Source: Terana coerulea
Lineage: Eukaryota; Basidiomycota; Agaricomycetes; Polyporales; Phanerochaetaceae
Reading direction: 5' to 3'
Assembly (NCBI GenBank): GCA_024811115.1
Contig: JAKOGH010000677.1
Span: 1 to 64,000, forward strand
DNA: 64,000 nucleotides
Part shown: piece by piece, positions 1-12,458 of the stretch
Layout of the letters: each line of letters opens with the position of its first letter
Numbering within the stretch: the stretch's first letter is position 1
Program-made: the position numbers and the translations under genes
The notes under the pieces: generated by a model
Told to the model about the DNA's origin: nothing
Databases searched by the model: none
What the model saw: the letters and a program-made list of their open reading frames with translations, nothing else

Positions 1-2236
1 GCCGGTCAGTGAAGATGGTCTTCGCGATTTGGCATAGGCACAAACCGTACGAACAATGCCCGATGTCTTCGATGCACCCACGATAAGAGGGGAGCATTTA
101 CTGTACACGTAAAGTGGTAGATTGTCGGGATCGAGCGGTATATCTGCGCGCAGTTCAGAGCCAACATTTCAGCCGATTGCAGCGAGGACCTTGAGCTCTC
201 ATTGGCTAAGGCATCTAGGGGATCGACGGAAATTGAGTATTGTCCATCATGGCTGCAGGGAAAGCGAGCGACATTACTGGATACCACACGGCTATAGCAC
301 AGCAAGCAAGCTAACCATTCTGAGATAGCATTGCTGGTTCTGCCTCCGAAGGTAGAAATCGTGAGAAACGCCATTGCTTGATCTCCAGAGATGCTGTTGT
401 GACAAGAACCCATGATTCTGGGGTCTGAGGAATGAATTGAACGACCAAGGCAACCTGTTCCCGCTTTGGCTTTTAGACCGTAACATGATGTCAGGAGGGT
501 GCGTATACACTTACATGCTCCGCTCAAAATCCACACCTAGACGTGACTAGATGGCCCACGAGCACAGAGCTCGCCCAGCAACGGCGTGGTCCAGAGTCCC
601 ATGGACTCATCATGCTATCGTGAGGAAGTGCAGCTTGGGACGTGGCCGATGGATGCACCAGACCAGTAATGCTGACGCTCATGGGCATGCGAACTTTGCC
701 TTCTCTAGATACACGCCTGATTGACGTGAAATGAGAAGCGACGCTCGCTCTTGAAATGATTGACGAACTCACCTGAGCTCAATTACACGGTGACAAGTGG
801 ACCGGTTGCGGAAGCCAACAACACAGCGGCTCCCCTGATAAGAGCGAACAAAACGTGTTGTCGACCCTGTGGTCAACGTCAAGATATAATCCCGCATATG
901 GTAGCAGAACCTGCGGAGCGCCCTCGCGCAAGACGGTGACCCGTGCGTGGCTCGTGCGTGCAGAGAATTTATTCTGAAACGTTAGTCTATAGCGCATATA
1001 GTCGTGTATTGTGTCTTTGATTCGGAAACGAAGATACAGTACAGTCGACCTCCCGATTGCTCTCATAGGTAGCTGTACGGGCTGTTAGGATGGCAGCTAA
1101 AGCCGAAGCGCTTGGATCGACTAACGCAAGTAATTTTGCCTTTGTCCCGTATCATCTTTATTGTGCCGACATGCCAAAGTCGCTTGTATGCGCATATATG
1201 GGGCGCAAAATGCTTGACCGCGTCGTAAGTGACCGGGACTTTCGGCATGCGCGCACCCGGGCCAGGGTCGCGCATGCTTGCATCCTATATGCACTCGTAT
1301 TAGTGATGATAACGGCAACATGTTTACATGTGTATACCTTCGAGGGATCCAGAAAAAGGTGCCGTATCTTACTTCAGCATCCTACACGATGGTGATTGAA
1401 GGTGTGGAACCGCCCTTCTGCAGTCAGAAACTGGACAAAACCCTGCAGTGTGCAATCTGATGTGCAATGCCAGCAAAACCTCTGTGAGATGCTGGCCGAT
1501 CTCAAAGAAAGCTGAGCCGGTCAACCTTTGTGCTCAGCGCACCAATCTAGAGTGTAATCAGCCTGTCGTCGTTCTCGGCGACACCACACCAGGTTGCAAA
1601 ACGGAAGTTAACGCACACATTCTGGTCTTCACCGAGAACGACTTGCTGACGCGATTCCCATGGAAATCAAATTCGCAAAATTACAGAATGATTGAAAACT
1701 GCTGACATCTAGCAAGCAACGTTGCATGGTCGTCGTTAGCTCAGAGCTTGGGGATACGAGGTTTGTATGAAGGTGAAGTAAAGGTGAAGGCATAATGCAA
1801 GTCAAACGCTGCGTCGGAGAATGAGTTCAGTCTGAGCTTGCTTTATTCAAGCTCCGCAGCAGCTCTGCCGTCTGAATCGGGCGCGCGACTGCAGCCTGCA
1901 TGTTGTGAAGTCATACAACGCTGCAATATACATCCTTCAAAGTGCATACCCTGAACGTAACACAGCACGTTACGTCGCTTCCTGCCTGGCTGTTCACCGC
2001 ATTCGCGTGTGCAATAACCTACGCTGTTTTGGTCTGCTGGAGGAAAGGCACCATGGTACGTCGCATTCGCGTCTCCGGATAGTGGCCTGCTCTCATTTGA
2101 GCCATACGCCGATCCCGATGATTCTATCTCTGTATCTTTGGCACATATCTAAACGGATACGACCCATCCGATACAATTTGGTTCGCTGCTGTAACCTCTC
2201 GACCGGAAGTCAAGTAAACGAGGTAACGACAAGCAA
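1..2236. other. left-edge region, no defensible gene
   Basis: I see no gene I can support here. On the minus strand two open stretches end in good splice donors (GTAAGT near 513 and GTGAGT near 771), so a small multi-exon minus-strand gene running off the left edge is possible. The pieces show no domain, signal peptide or motif I recognise. On the plus strand only short frames occur. The last part, up to 2236, is the presumed 5' region of the DCN1-like gene. Confidence 0.4.
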
Positions 2237-3403
2237 ATGGACGAGAAGATCCAGCAGTTCTGCGGGATAACCGGTGCAACGTGAGTGCTCTATCACCCTG
2301 GTACCGAGATCCGGTCGCGTGTATATCTTCCTCTTAATACAACGGACTCTGAATTTGGAAGCCGCGGCTTGCACTCGGGACTGATCAGTATCGCGACAGA
2401 CCGCGCGATGCGAAAAAGTATCTGGAGCAGTACAAGCGGGTAGAGGTTGCCATCGACGCTTTCTACAACGAACCCATGGCAAGTCGACAGCAGTCGCATG
2501 CCGCCCCTTCGTCGAGCAAACTCAACCAGCTATTCGACAAGTACAAAGGTCTGTTACCGTCAACACTACCTCGTTCATTTTGCTCACGCATATAATGGGG
2601 CTCGTCTCATAGAGCCAGACGGGGATGACATCAATGTCGACGGTACTATCAAGCTATGCGAGGATCTCAGCGTAGATCCAGAAGACGTCGTCCTCCTCGC
2701 CATCGCATACGAGCTGAAGTCACCCAGCATGGGGGAATGGACTCGGAAAGAATGGGTTGACGGATGGAAGTCGATAGGGTGCGTCATTGAATGGCCTCGC
2801 CTGCGCTCTTGCCCATGACGTTTATGTAGTGCCGATGCGATACCAGCCATGAAGGCGGCTCTCTTGAAGCTACGGGACAAGCTCGGTTCAGATGCCACAT
2901 ACTTCCAGCAAGTCTACAATTACGCGTTTGAATTCTCGCGACCACCCGGTCAACGCAGTCTCGGCCTGGACATGGCACAAGGTTTCTGGGCAATACTCAT
3001 CCCTCACGGACTACAAGGCGGCGCTTTATCCCACGTACCGACATCGCGCGAGGACGGGAGCGGGGACGACCATATGGAAGGAATCGAGGATGGCTGGCAA
3101 GATGAGCATACCCAATGGTGGTTCGAGTTCCTGACAGAGAGGAAGGTCAAGGGCGTGAGCAAGGATGTATGGCAGATGGTGAGTCTCGCGACTTCATTGC
3201 TTTGCAGAAACCGACTAAGGAGTCCCAGTTCTTGGAGTTCGTACGAGCTATCGACTCAAAGTTCGAGAACTACGATGAAGAAGGTGAGTATTACTAAGGT
3301 GGCCAGCGCAGTGGGTTCTGAACGTGTTCCGTTTGCAGCGGCTTGGCCCTCCACGATCGACGACTTCGTAGAATATGCCAAGAGCCGCGTGGCCTCAGGC
3401 TAG
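2237..3403 (+). CDS. dcn1: DCN1-like protein (cullin neddylation co-E3)
   Basis: DCN1-family proteins promote transfer of NEDD8 from the E2 Ubc12 to cullins. I read six exons: 2237-2280, 2400-2548, 2613-2778, 2830-3178, 3229-3283 and 3339-3403. They sum to 828 nt (275 aa) with every junction in frame. Residues 1-45 form a UBA-like domain (QQFCGITGATPRDAKKYLEQ). The PONY/DCUN1 domain follows, with DGTIKLCEDLSVDPEDVVLL, then the helix region around YNYAFEF and GQRSL, then W-FEFL and SKDVW near the C-terminus. The start is the first ATG in frame with the UBA domain. Length and architecture match fungal Dcn1. A low-complexity acidic insert sits before the last helices. No frameshift is seen here, unlike in several neighbours. 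Confidence 0.93.
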
Positions 3404-4194
3404 TGATCCGCGGAAGCGAACAGAGGCGAATTAAACCGCCACCACGAGGACATGAGAACATTGTAGGGTAGTTGAAATTCATGTAGCTCAATCCAAGGCC
3501 GTTGCCGTGTATAACAACACATGTTGTATGTGAAATCGAGATGCATCTGACAGATTGACTTGTGTGAACAAGATTGGTCGGTCTAGGCTTGCAGATATGA
3601 ACATACCCCAAGATACTGCGCCTGCTCTCTCATTGTTCTGGGTCAAGAAGAGTCACACGAAGATCAAACTCTTCAAAAGGCCGCGGAAACCCAGAAGCGG
3701 GCCCATGCCTCGGAAATAAAATACACACAACTGAAGCCATGAGCTGCTTCATATGAGGCATGCAAATTTGCAATGAGGGGACACCCTACTACAACACATT
3801 ATTTGGTAGATAGCAAGGACGGTAAGAAAGGAGACTCCTTGAGCAACGACAGCTTAGGAGATCCGGTGAAGACGGTAGTTGCTGCCATCACGTTTGTTGC
3901 TTCACTAGAGCACAATTGTCAGTACTTCACACCAGACACTAACAACTCTGACTTACTGGCTACTCAAACGAACGACCACCTCTCCGCCGGTCTCCGCCAG
4001 CCAGAGGATGTCCATGTAAATATTGGCATAGGTGAGCCCAAACGACTGTAGTAGCGCGTCCTGAACTGATTTTCGTATCGTCAATGCATCTGGACAGGCT
4101 GGATTGACCGAAAACTTAATGTAGTGGTTGCCTGAACCCGTCTGCATGGCTTGAGCCTTGTAGCAGACGGCCGTGACACATGCCCCAAGCTTCC

Positions 4195-4560
4195 CAGTGA
4201 CTGTCACATGTTTGTCACTGGGTTCACGTGACTGTCACAATGCCATCGCGCAACGCACTGTCACGCTGACGCCTGTGCTTTGTTTCTGCTGCCCAAGGGG
4301 TATGCAGGAATAAGCGCCCATACGTGGGGGCGGGGGAGGGGGTCCCTCGAGGGCCTTTAGCAATATTTTATTTTCTCACCTTATAATTCCAATCTATGTA
4401 CTTCCACGCACATCTGCTATTTCTTGCACACTGTAAAAGTGTGAATCTGCGCAATCTTAGCTGATGTACGGGTGCGGTGAGCATGCCCACCAGAAAGGGA
4501 AGGTAACAGTCACACTTGTCACTTCATGTTTTCTATCGCTCGTCACGCCGACCTGCTGCT
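4195..4560. promoter_or_regulatory. cluster of GTCAC/GTGAC words
   Basis: TGTCAC or its complement occurs repeatedly at about 4195-4265 (AGTGACTGTCAC, TTGTCACTG, CACGTGACTGTCAC, CACTGTCACG) and again at about 4505-4555 (ACAGTCACACTTGTCAC, CGTCACG). Such density suggests either a set of factor-binding sites or the subterminal repeats of a DNA transposon. Nothing in the sequence decides between these. Confidence 0.3.
4326..4377 (+). repeat. G-rich direct repeat, copy 1
   Basis: This block runs from a G-rich tract (GGGGGAGGGGGTCCCT) through a GGCC(T)TTAGC word to CAATATTTTATTTT. The same order of words recurs at about 5270-5336 in the same orientation. The second copy has an extra stretch of roughly 20 nt between the TTAGC word and the AATATTTTATTTT word. 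The match is by eye and is not perfect. Confidence 0.5.
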
Positions 4561-5269
4561 GACCTAGTCTCCTCACCGCTGTTGCCCATACCCAGCCAGA
4601 AACACTCCAGCCAGGCCAAAAGACACCAGTGCGGAATAAAATGAAGCCACTAGTCGCGCGGTGCTTGGTGAGTGTTTGTGTTTTGTGTAAATTCTGGCGA
4701 ACCGACACTCATTCAGAGTTCAGGCCTAGTAGGATGCGTGCACATTGGTGGCTCACGTTGAATGCAATGTCCACCACCTATGCGAGACCTGCTATCCCAG
4801 CTCTGCAAGAGTCAGGTTGCGACGGAGAGCACAGACCTGCGAAGGACAGCACTCGGCCCAGACATGCTTTCGTAACCTTGCGGACTGGATGTCACTCTCT
4901 GCCGCCAACATGAAGCATTAGCCCAACAAATCACGGATGCTATGGAGGCTGCAAGGATGGTTCGGTCAGGAATCAAGCTTTGAGCAGCGGTCGTAGTCAA
5001 TAGGTGTGTTCCACATCCCTCTACACAGAATCCCTTAGCTCACAGGAGCTGTTGTACACAAGTCTCTACGACCTGTGCCAAATCAAAGCCACAGAGGGAA
5101 GCAATGCGCAAACATGCAAGTGTTGTTGCTGATACTGGGCTCAATGCTACTGTAGAGGGCTTGGAGAATGCTGTATATTATGGTTGGGTACTACATTGAT
5201 AACAGCTTGTACATTGAGATAATCGATATATTGCCTTATATAGACCGTGTGAATAATCGGGATTTGCCG

Positions 5270-5336
5270 AGGGGGAGGGGGGTCCCTGAGAGGCCCTTAG
5301 CCAACTTTCATGGCGTCACGTACAATATTTTATTTT
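5270..5336 (+). repeat. G-rich direct repeat, copy 2
   Basis: This is the second copy of the block at 4326-4377, with GGGGGAGGGGGGTCCCT, then GGCCCTTAGCC, then CAATATTTTATTTTT. It lies about 140 nt upstream of the chosen start of the DHHC gene, so it may be part of that gene's promoter or 5' UTR. The open frame of the first DHHC exon extends into it. I treat that extension as non-coding because it lacks similarity to the family. Confidence 0.5.
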
Positions 5337-5477
5337 TGCATACCCCTTGTGCTGCCTGCGGCTTGCGTTGGACTCCTCCTTCATCTTCTGCTGTCTATCT
5401 GCTTTCGTTTGCTATCTAATACCCCGGATCTATCAGTACCACTTCAACTAATTTCAAGTATTCAAGGTGTATGTTCT

Positions 5478-7395
5478 ATGGCCGGTCATGATCAAGCTGT
5501 GGGCAGCCACTCAGGAGGAAAATGCTGTGGGGTCGTCCAAGAAGCCGCGACGAAGTCTGTGGAGAGAAGGAACAAGCGTAGAGCAAAGGCGCAGCCATGG
5601 GTCGTGCTCAAGATGACGATTGGTCTTACCCTCGGTATCATTGGCTATGCAGCATATGTCTACATCGGCAGGTTCTGCGTGCCTATGCTCAAGAGCAACG
5701 ACGCCATACTCGGGGGACGGAAAGTTGGGAGTGAGCACCTTTGTTGCTGTGTACGCACGATAAGGCTAATGACAAGGCACTCATAGTTCCTTTCCTCATT
5801 ATTTTCTGTATCCTACTGCTTATGATGCTGTGGGCGTATGCGGTGGTGCGTGGGTACTGGGATTATTGGAGGCACTTGTTAAGCGTAACTATAGGTTGTA
5901 ATCACAAGCCCGGGCAAGGCTCGAGATGTAAGCGTACATACACTATACGTCACTAATCGTACTTAGCGCTGTTACAGCATGTTCAAGAATCTCCTGAGCC
6001 TCCGGTACCCAACAACCCAGTGCCACGCTGGTGGGACTCTGAAAGCGACCTCGGAACAGGGCCTTACGAATACACTGGTCAGCATACAATGCCGAACGGT
6101 GCCGGTCAAGCTAGCGGAAACACTACGCTTCATTCTGAACATCCGCCGCACTCCGAGAAACCCGGGCCCGCGAGAGGTGCTTTCGTTGGCCAAGATATCC
6201 TGAGAGTTTACTGAACATGGTTCCAGATGAGAATGCTGGCGTCACAGACGCCTTACAACCAGTCCAAGCAGCTCGCGCCCGCGCCGAGGTGAACGAGACT
6301 GCACCTCCGTCCGGCAATGAGCCCAACAGGCTACCGATGATGTTCACCAGGAAACCCAACATGACGCCTATACTAGTCCCGGAATATAGGTATTGCTACA
6401 GAGATCATTTCACTAAGCCCTTGCGTGCTCATCACTGTCGTGCCTGCGGAACCGTAAGCTCTCTTACCATCTTTTCGATCTTGACTAAGAAATCCGGCGC
6501 AGTGCATCCTGAAATACGACCATCATTGCCCATGTACGTGGCTATCCGTGCGCTACTTCTATCGCCGCTCACTGTCGCTCAGGGATAGGACAGTGCGTGG
6601 GTGCACGGAATCATAAGGTACGTGAGCACGCCCGCCTTGCGTATCTACGTCTAACCGCCGTCAGTTCTTCGTGAACTTCCTCCAATGGGCTGCCATCTTC
6701 TGTATGTGGACCTTCGCCACTCTAGTGGCGGGTGTTGTTCGGGAGGGACATGACGGAGATGTGGACTCACAATACATTGTCATCATCGCTTTGTACGTCG
6801 CATACTCCCAGCTTCCGTTGACGTCGGCTCTGTACTGACGGCTCTTCCAGATCTGGGCTTTTCACCATCTTCACTCTGACGCTGCTGGTCACCCATGTCA
6901 GGCTCATTACTCTGAATATGAGCACGGTCGAGTCGCTTGACAAGCAACGGATGAAAGAACGTGAGAAGCATGTTCTTGCGCGACACTATTCCTGGTACCA
7001 ATTCGGGTGAGCTGTGCTTCAGTAGCCTCCTTACCTGCCCCTGATACAGCGCTGACTGTCACGGATTGTTTGGAACCCAGTGCTAAGCGAAGCCTGAGAC
7101 GACAATGGGATCGTGAGTGGGGCGATATTGATACCGAGGGCAATATTTGGTGGCTTGGCAGCACCCGAGAGAACTGGGTATCTGTCATGGGTCACAGTAT
7201 GTTGGAATGGTTCTGTGCGTCCCGCTCATTACCGTCTTGCGCGTCGTCGCTAATCGCTTTGCGGTTTGTTGTCTCCGCTGTGCAGTACCAATAGGGCATA
7301 GTCCTGCAGACGGCATCAACTGGCTTCCAAACCCTCGGTTTGACTCTGAGGGCAAGCCGCAGCCTCGATCGCAGTGGCCTAAAGCGCTGCAATGA
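5478..7395 (+). CDS. DHHC-type palmitoyltransferase
   Basis: This enzyme should attach palmitate to protein cysteines on a Golgi, ER or vacuolar membrane. Ten exons (5478-5730, 5787-5884, 5978-6176, 6227-6453, 6503-6533, 6583-6617, 6665-6792, 6851-7006, 7081-7196, 7286-7395) sum to 1353 nt, giving 450 aa, with all junctions in frame. Two membrane segments lie near the N-terminus (GLTLGIIGYAAYVYIG and PFLIIFCILLLMMLWAYAVV). A cysteine-rich domain follows (RAHHCRACGTC) with the catalytic motif KYDHHCPWIGQCVGARNHK, then two more membrane segments. The TTxE-like site reads MSTVES. The C-terminal tail keeps the DGINWLPNPRFD block common in fungal members. Two exons are very short (31 and 35 nt) around the active site. 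A PFA3/PFA4-type assignment is plausible, but I cannot separate the subfamilies. Confidence 0.9.
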
Positions 7396-7974
7396 AACGT
7401 TGCGTTATGTACCTGTATTATATGCACGCTGTGTTCCGGTGAGCCTGCATTCCATTTGTTGAGGTCAGATCACAATGCTCACGACTTCGCTAGTCTGACG
7501 ATACCACATTTGGCTTGACCTGCAGGGGCTCGCTGCAGGACCCCGTACATTAAGCTACCGTATAACCTCCACCTCACTATTCTGTATTGTGGCTGTTGTG
7601 CATCGCATTCCCGGCTTGGAACGGACTGTTCGCTATGATCGCGCAACGTTTTCGTCTGTCTTCCGCCAGCATTTATGTAAGTGAGGTATAAATTTTCTCG
7701 GAAGATTTGGCGCGACCTGTTGCAAACCACCGACGTTCGGGGGGCCGGTCGAGTCATGTTGAACCGATAGCCAGCAGACTGCAGAGCAGAACAAGCTAAC
7801 TTAGGCCGACAAGCGCCAAGCTCCGTACTTCGAGCGGGCGCAAATTTCCTTTTCGGCACAATTAACTCCAGTCTCGTGAATCATACGGGAGGCTCTCACC
7901 TTGCTCTTAATCCTGGACGACCACCACCGCCAGCATACCCACACGCCCGCTACAGTACCAGATAACAAACCATC
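7396..7974. other. intergenic, 3' of DHHC gene and 5' of ornithine aminotransferase
   Basis: This 579-nt stretch has no supported coding frame. The last 70 nt before the OAT start are rich in ACC/CAC words, which is usual for an Agaricomycete 5' leader. Confidence 0.5.
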
Positions 7975-10205
7975 ATGGCACCCACCGCTATCTCAGCAAC
8001 CTCAGCAACCAACGGCACCCACCATGCGATCAAGAGCGGACAAACTAATGATTCTAACACTAACGGACGCGGGAACGTCCACCTCAGTTCGGCAGATGTG
8101 ATAAGTCTCGAGCATGAATACGGCGCACACAAGTGAGTGGCCATTCCGTACGTGCGGATACTGATGTCCCACGGAGGTCTCCTTGGTACCCTTCGTTGAT
8201 ACATAACCCCTCTCTCGCCAAGACAGAGCGCTGGTTAGACTCGCGGGTGACGGGAGAGCGCCGGCAATTGGCCCTGGTTGACAGTTGTAGTTCGCTGTTC
8301 CTTTTGTATGCTCTTGGTGACGCTCATGCTGATCGGGACCTGTTGGTTCGCGGCAGTTATCACCCGCTCCCCGTGGTGTTCGAATCTGCGAAGGGCGCAA
8401 AGTGAGTGGTTTTCGCCTTGCCGCCGGCAGTGATCCCCCAGCTCATGCCACGGTTTGCAGGGTATGGGATCCTGAGGGTAAGGAATATATCGACATGCTG
8501 TCGGCGTACTCGTGAGTTCATCTTGACGGTCATGTGCAGACCGTAGCAACTAACCTATCGTACCTTAGGGCCGTCAATCAGGTAAGGCCGGTTCTCGGTG
8601 ATTCAACCACACTGTGACTGACGATCCGTACACGCAGGGTCATTGCCATCCGCGCATCCTCGCGACCCTCGTCGAACAGTCGCAGAAGCTCACGCTGTCC
8701 TCCCGCGCGTTCTACAACGCGGTCTTCGGGAGGTATGCGCAGAAGGTGACGACGATGTTCGGGTACGACATGGTGCTGCCCATGAACACAGGCGCAGAGG
8801 CGGTCGAGACCGCGATCAAGCTGTCGCGCAAGTGGGCGTACGAGAAGAAGGGCGTGCCTGAGGGCGAGGCGGTCGTCCTGAGCGTCGCGGGTAACTTCCA
8901 CGGCCGGACCCTAGGCATCATTAGGTTTGTGGCGTATCTAGAATCCGAGTACGAGCTAGCTATACTTACCCGACCGCGCAGCATGAGTACCGACCCGGAA
9001 AGCCGCACAGGCTTCGGGCCATACTTGCAGGGCGTCGGTCCCACGTTCGATGACAAGGGCACCCCAAGGACGATCCGGTACGGAGAGATATCGGACCTGG
9101 AGCGCGCCCTGGAACTCTACGGCAAGCAGGTCGCCAGTTTCCTCATCGAACCTATCCAGGGCGAGGGCGGGGTGAGTGCTTTCACCGGTTTTCACGGTCG
9201 TGTTTCACCGGCTGACAGCCATACACTACAGGATCGTCGTTCCTGCCGAAGGCTACCTTCAGCAAGTGCGCGAGCTGTGCACGAAGCACAATGTCTTGCT
9301 CATCTGCGATGAGATTCAAACTGTAAGAATTTAAGAATTTTTATGTCAAAATCGGCCCAATGACTAATGTTGTACCAGGGTCTCTGCCGAACGGGGAAGA
9401 TGATGGCCTACGAATACGACAACATCAGGCCTGATATGGTTTTGCTTGGAAAGGCTCCTGTCAGGAGGAAGTAAGAAATTTTCTTCTGTGTCTAAGCAAG
9501 TGCCGGGCTGATCGAAGCGTGCCGTAGTGTATCCGGTCTCGGCCGTGCTCGCTGACCGAGAGGTCATGCTCTGTATTCAGCCCGGAGAGCACGGTAGCAC
9601 GTACGGAGGGTACGTCGCCGCTGTCCGTCTCCGTACCGTTCGGTCTCACGGAGGCTCCACGCTATCTTTGATTTTACAGCAACCCGTTGGGCTGTGCGAT
9701 CTCGATGACAGCTCTTGACGTCCTCGTTGACGAGAAGCTTGCTCAGCGGGCGTACGACCTCGGCGAGAAGTTCCGCGCCGCAGTACGCGCCATTAAATCG
9801 CCCCTCGTTAAGCTTGTCCGTGGTAGAGGTCTTTTGAACGCCGTCGTCATTGACGAGGAGAAGAGTAGCCGTGGACGGACCGCCTGGCAGCTCTGCTTAC
9901 TCCTTAAGAGCCGCGGCGTGCTGGCTAAGCCCACCCACGTGAACATGTATGTCATCCTTCTTCTGATGAGTCACCGCTATTTATGGGCACTTCTTCCAGC
10001 ATCCGCTTTGCGCCTCCTCTGGTCATTGCCGAGGAAGACTTGCTGAAGGCTGTGAAGATCCTCGAGGAATGCTTGGAAGACCTCGACACGGCATGTACTT
10101 TCATATGAAGGCTTATTTGTATACGCTTACGCTTAGCTCCAGCTCGAGGAGATCCCTGGCGAGGCAGAGAGTGAGAAGGGCTTCAAGGAGGTTCTGGAGG
10201 ACTAG
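7975..10205 (+). CDS. ornithine aminotransferase
   Basis: Ornithine aminotransferase is a PLP enzyme that converts ornithine and 2-oxoglutarate to glutamate semialdehyde and glutamate in arginine breakdown. Twelve exons are read: 7975-8132, 8357-8401, 8461-8511, 8569-8581, 8638-8924, 8982-9171, 9232-9322, 9379-9470, 9528-9609, 9680-9946, 10000-10090 and 10143-10205. Family blocks are clear: [71 protein letters not shown], the PLP lysine in [23 protein letters not shown] and RFAPPLVI. Exon 4 is only 13 nt, and the last intron appears to start with GC instead of GT. Two one-base excesses break the frame: a G4 run at the exon 6 donor (9169-9172) and CC at 9457-9458, just after the lysine. Removing both gives 475 aa, the normal length. 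I favour assembly error over a pseudogene. Confidence 0.9.
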
Positions 10206-12370
10206 GCTGGGATGTATCCGCGACCACACTCTGCGACTTGGTTTACAGCATCTATGTTCATTGACCCAACAGCGTATAAGCCGCGTGTAATACTGATGAC
10301 ATCAACTCTGTAGTTAATCTATCACCTTGTGTACATACCTACGCAAACATTGGTACCCTTCCCGTACACCGCGGCCAAAACCCGCACGAACGCTGCATGG
10401 ATCACTTGCTCGAGGCGCCGATTATGCACAGCATGGTCCTCTGGCGCCAACCAAAGATTTACACGCAAGAAGGTACTGGCATTAGAAGGATCGAAGCCAG
10501 GTCTGTGATCGAGATGGACAGGCTACTCGATGCTTCGCGGCACACCCGTAGAAAACTCCCCACTGCTAGGAAAGGCAGTTGCGGCGCCCCGGAAGGGATC
10601 AAGCAAGGGTCCAGCACGATGCGTACTAATGCACGGAAGACAGCGTGTATCGTTGATGCTATAGCTTCAAGTCACAGTAGGTTTGCCAAGAGTCAGACGA
10701 ATGGAGTGGAATGAAGACTGGGTGGCGATAACGAGCAGGTGTGAATATCAGAAAGCAGGCAAGACGTAAACAAGGGTGATAACTCACGATGATGGGCGTC
10801 ATGACTGAAGCGATTGCGGTGCACTCATTCAAGGTGTGTGCAAAGCGTCCATGCGGCGGGAAGGTCGCTCTACAGACGGCCTGCGGAAATGGCACGAGAT
10901 GGCACGAGAAGAGCGGCATCGCCCTACGAGCACTCGGAGATGTCTGCATCGTGTTTTCATACCGAGCATCGCATTGGCCTCAGCTCCGTGCGAGCGGGAG
11001 AATGCTGCCCTCCTCCTGATGCGCTGGGCCAGCCACCACTCCGTGCGACATCATGCCCAGCTGCGTCCTGTGGCCGAAACTGCCAACGCTGGCATTACCA
11101 AGCCTTGCTTCGTAGCGCGGTGGGCGGTCGGATCACTGAGCAGCAGCAGTGGACTGGTCAGGGCTGATGAAATCAGGCCATTCCCGCTATACTCCAAAAG
11201 CCTTGCAATAACGGGGGTGGCTTCAAGCTGGTCTGGCCCCTGAGGGTCGTTCGCAGCTCGGCAGGCGAGCGTTCCCGTTGGAGGTACGTGAAGAGCAACG
11301 AGCAAATTGCTTCCCGCAACCGGCGAGTGCTTGAATGAGTATTCCACCTGTTGGCCGAATCAAATTTGCGGAAGAAACGGCCAAGCACAGGTCCGGCCAA
11401 GAGGGCGACCGACTCTGTTTCGGAGCAAGGCACAGACTTCAACCTTCAAATACGCCGTGGTAAGCGCAACGCTACAAGGATCAATACTGAAACTTACTCC
11501 TTTTACTTATCAGCTGGGCAGAGGACTGGTTGAAATGGTCGGAACAGCTGCAGGGTCGAACTCGGAGAAGAGGTGGTGACGGAGTTCAAAGATGCGTGGG
11601 AATTTGGTGCGTTCCTAGTGAACCTACCTTTTTGGGAACATAGAGTTTCTCTGTTTCAACCCGTCTGTTTGACTGACTGGATATTGTTAGATCGCTGCTT
11701 CCGCTGCGACATTCATCTGTTGTCATTCGTCTCTTTTGTATGGCGGATCTAGCCACCTCGACGAAAACATCTCTCGCGTGATGTGGTAGCAGGAACGATT
11801 AGACTGATTATTGGTTTCTGCACGACGGTACGCTGCGCAATGCTTTCCTTATTCGCTCCTTTACTGACCGTGTTCTCGGGTGCGCAAATAGCTAAAAGCA
11901 CTGCCCTGCTCCTTAAAGAGTAGATTGGTCGCAGCTGCGCTCGCATCTATTGAATACGGCTTTGCGCTCATATCAGCAACGACATTGCGCGGCGAGCTTG
12001 CCAGCGACTGCACGCTCTGTGCGAGAAGCCCGATCTATACCCAACGGCGTCCACTAGCACGGGCGGACTATTATTTGCTTTACGACGGCTCCGCTTGAAC
12101 GCTGCGGAAGTCTCCTGCTGGCGAAGCGCCATCGGGCGATTCCTTGCAGTCGCGCCCCCGTGCCTTTCGCCCGCTCACCTCAGACCCCCGGGCTGTGCGC
12201 TGGACCGGTATACTCGGCCTATACATTACCCAATCGTGCTTTCGACAGATGGGATTGTTTATTGATCGCAGGATTTTAGGCCCAGTCCACGCCCCCAGGA
12301 TCTGGTTAGCTCAGTGTCCTCGAACGGGGGTGCCAGATATTTCACTCCCGCCTGGCGCCGGGATGCAGGG
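10206..12370. other. intergenic region, only short unsupported frames
   Basis: About 2.2 kb separate OAT from the Zn2Cys6 gene. One plus-strand piece, about 11351-11577, has a good donor (GTAAGC near 11461) and acceptor (TTATCAG near 11515), so a short spliced transcript is possible. It encodes nothing I recognise. Minus-strand frames between about 10740 and 11440 include a GTGAGT donor near 10787 but again no domain. I make no gene call. Confidence 0.35.
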
Positions 12371-12377
12371 TATATAT
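12371..12377 (+). promoter_or_regulatory. TATA box of the Zn2Cys6 gene
   Basis: TATATAT lies 82 nt upstream of the chosen ATG at 12459, a usual spacing for a fungal TATA box and short leader. A run of CCAAAAACCCAAAAC follows it. Confidence 0.45.
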
Positions 12378-12458
12378 CCCGAGACACGGGCGAGCCAAAA
12401 ACCCAAAACATATCGACTACACTTCTCCCTTGTTGCACGATCTCCACTCCGTCACAGC

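Larger units (their letters stand above)
3404..5477. other. intergenic region with a diverged G-rich repeat pair and GTCAC cluster
   Basis: About 2 kb separate the DCN1-like gene from the DHHC gene, and I find no coding frame I can support. Two structures stand out and are listed separately: a pair of similar G-rich blocks about 0.95 kb apart and in the same orientation, and a cluster of GTCAC/GTGAC words between them. The segment around 5168-5250 is AT-rich. This could be the remains of a non-autonomous mobile element that now lies in front of the DHHC gene. That is inference only, because no transposase or clear target-site duplication is visible. Confidence 0.4.

Noticed and set aside
7975..10205. 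OAT as a pseudogene
   Set aside because: Only two one-base excesses disturb an otherwise complete gene with intact active site and splice sites. The same kind of slip recurs in many genes of this window.
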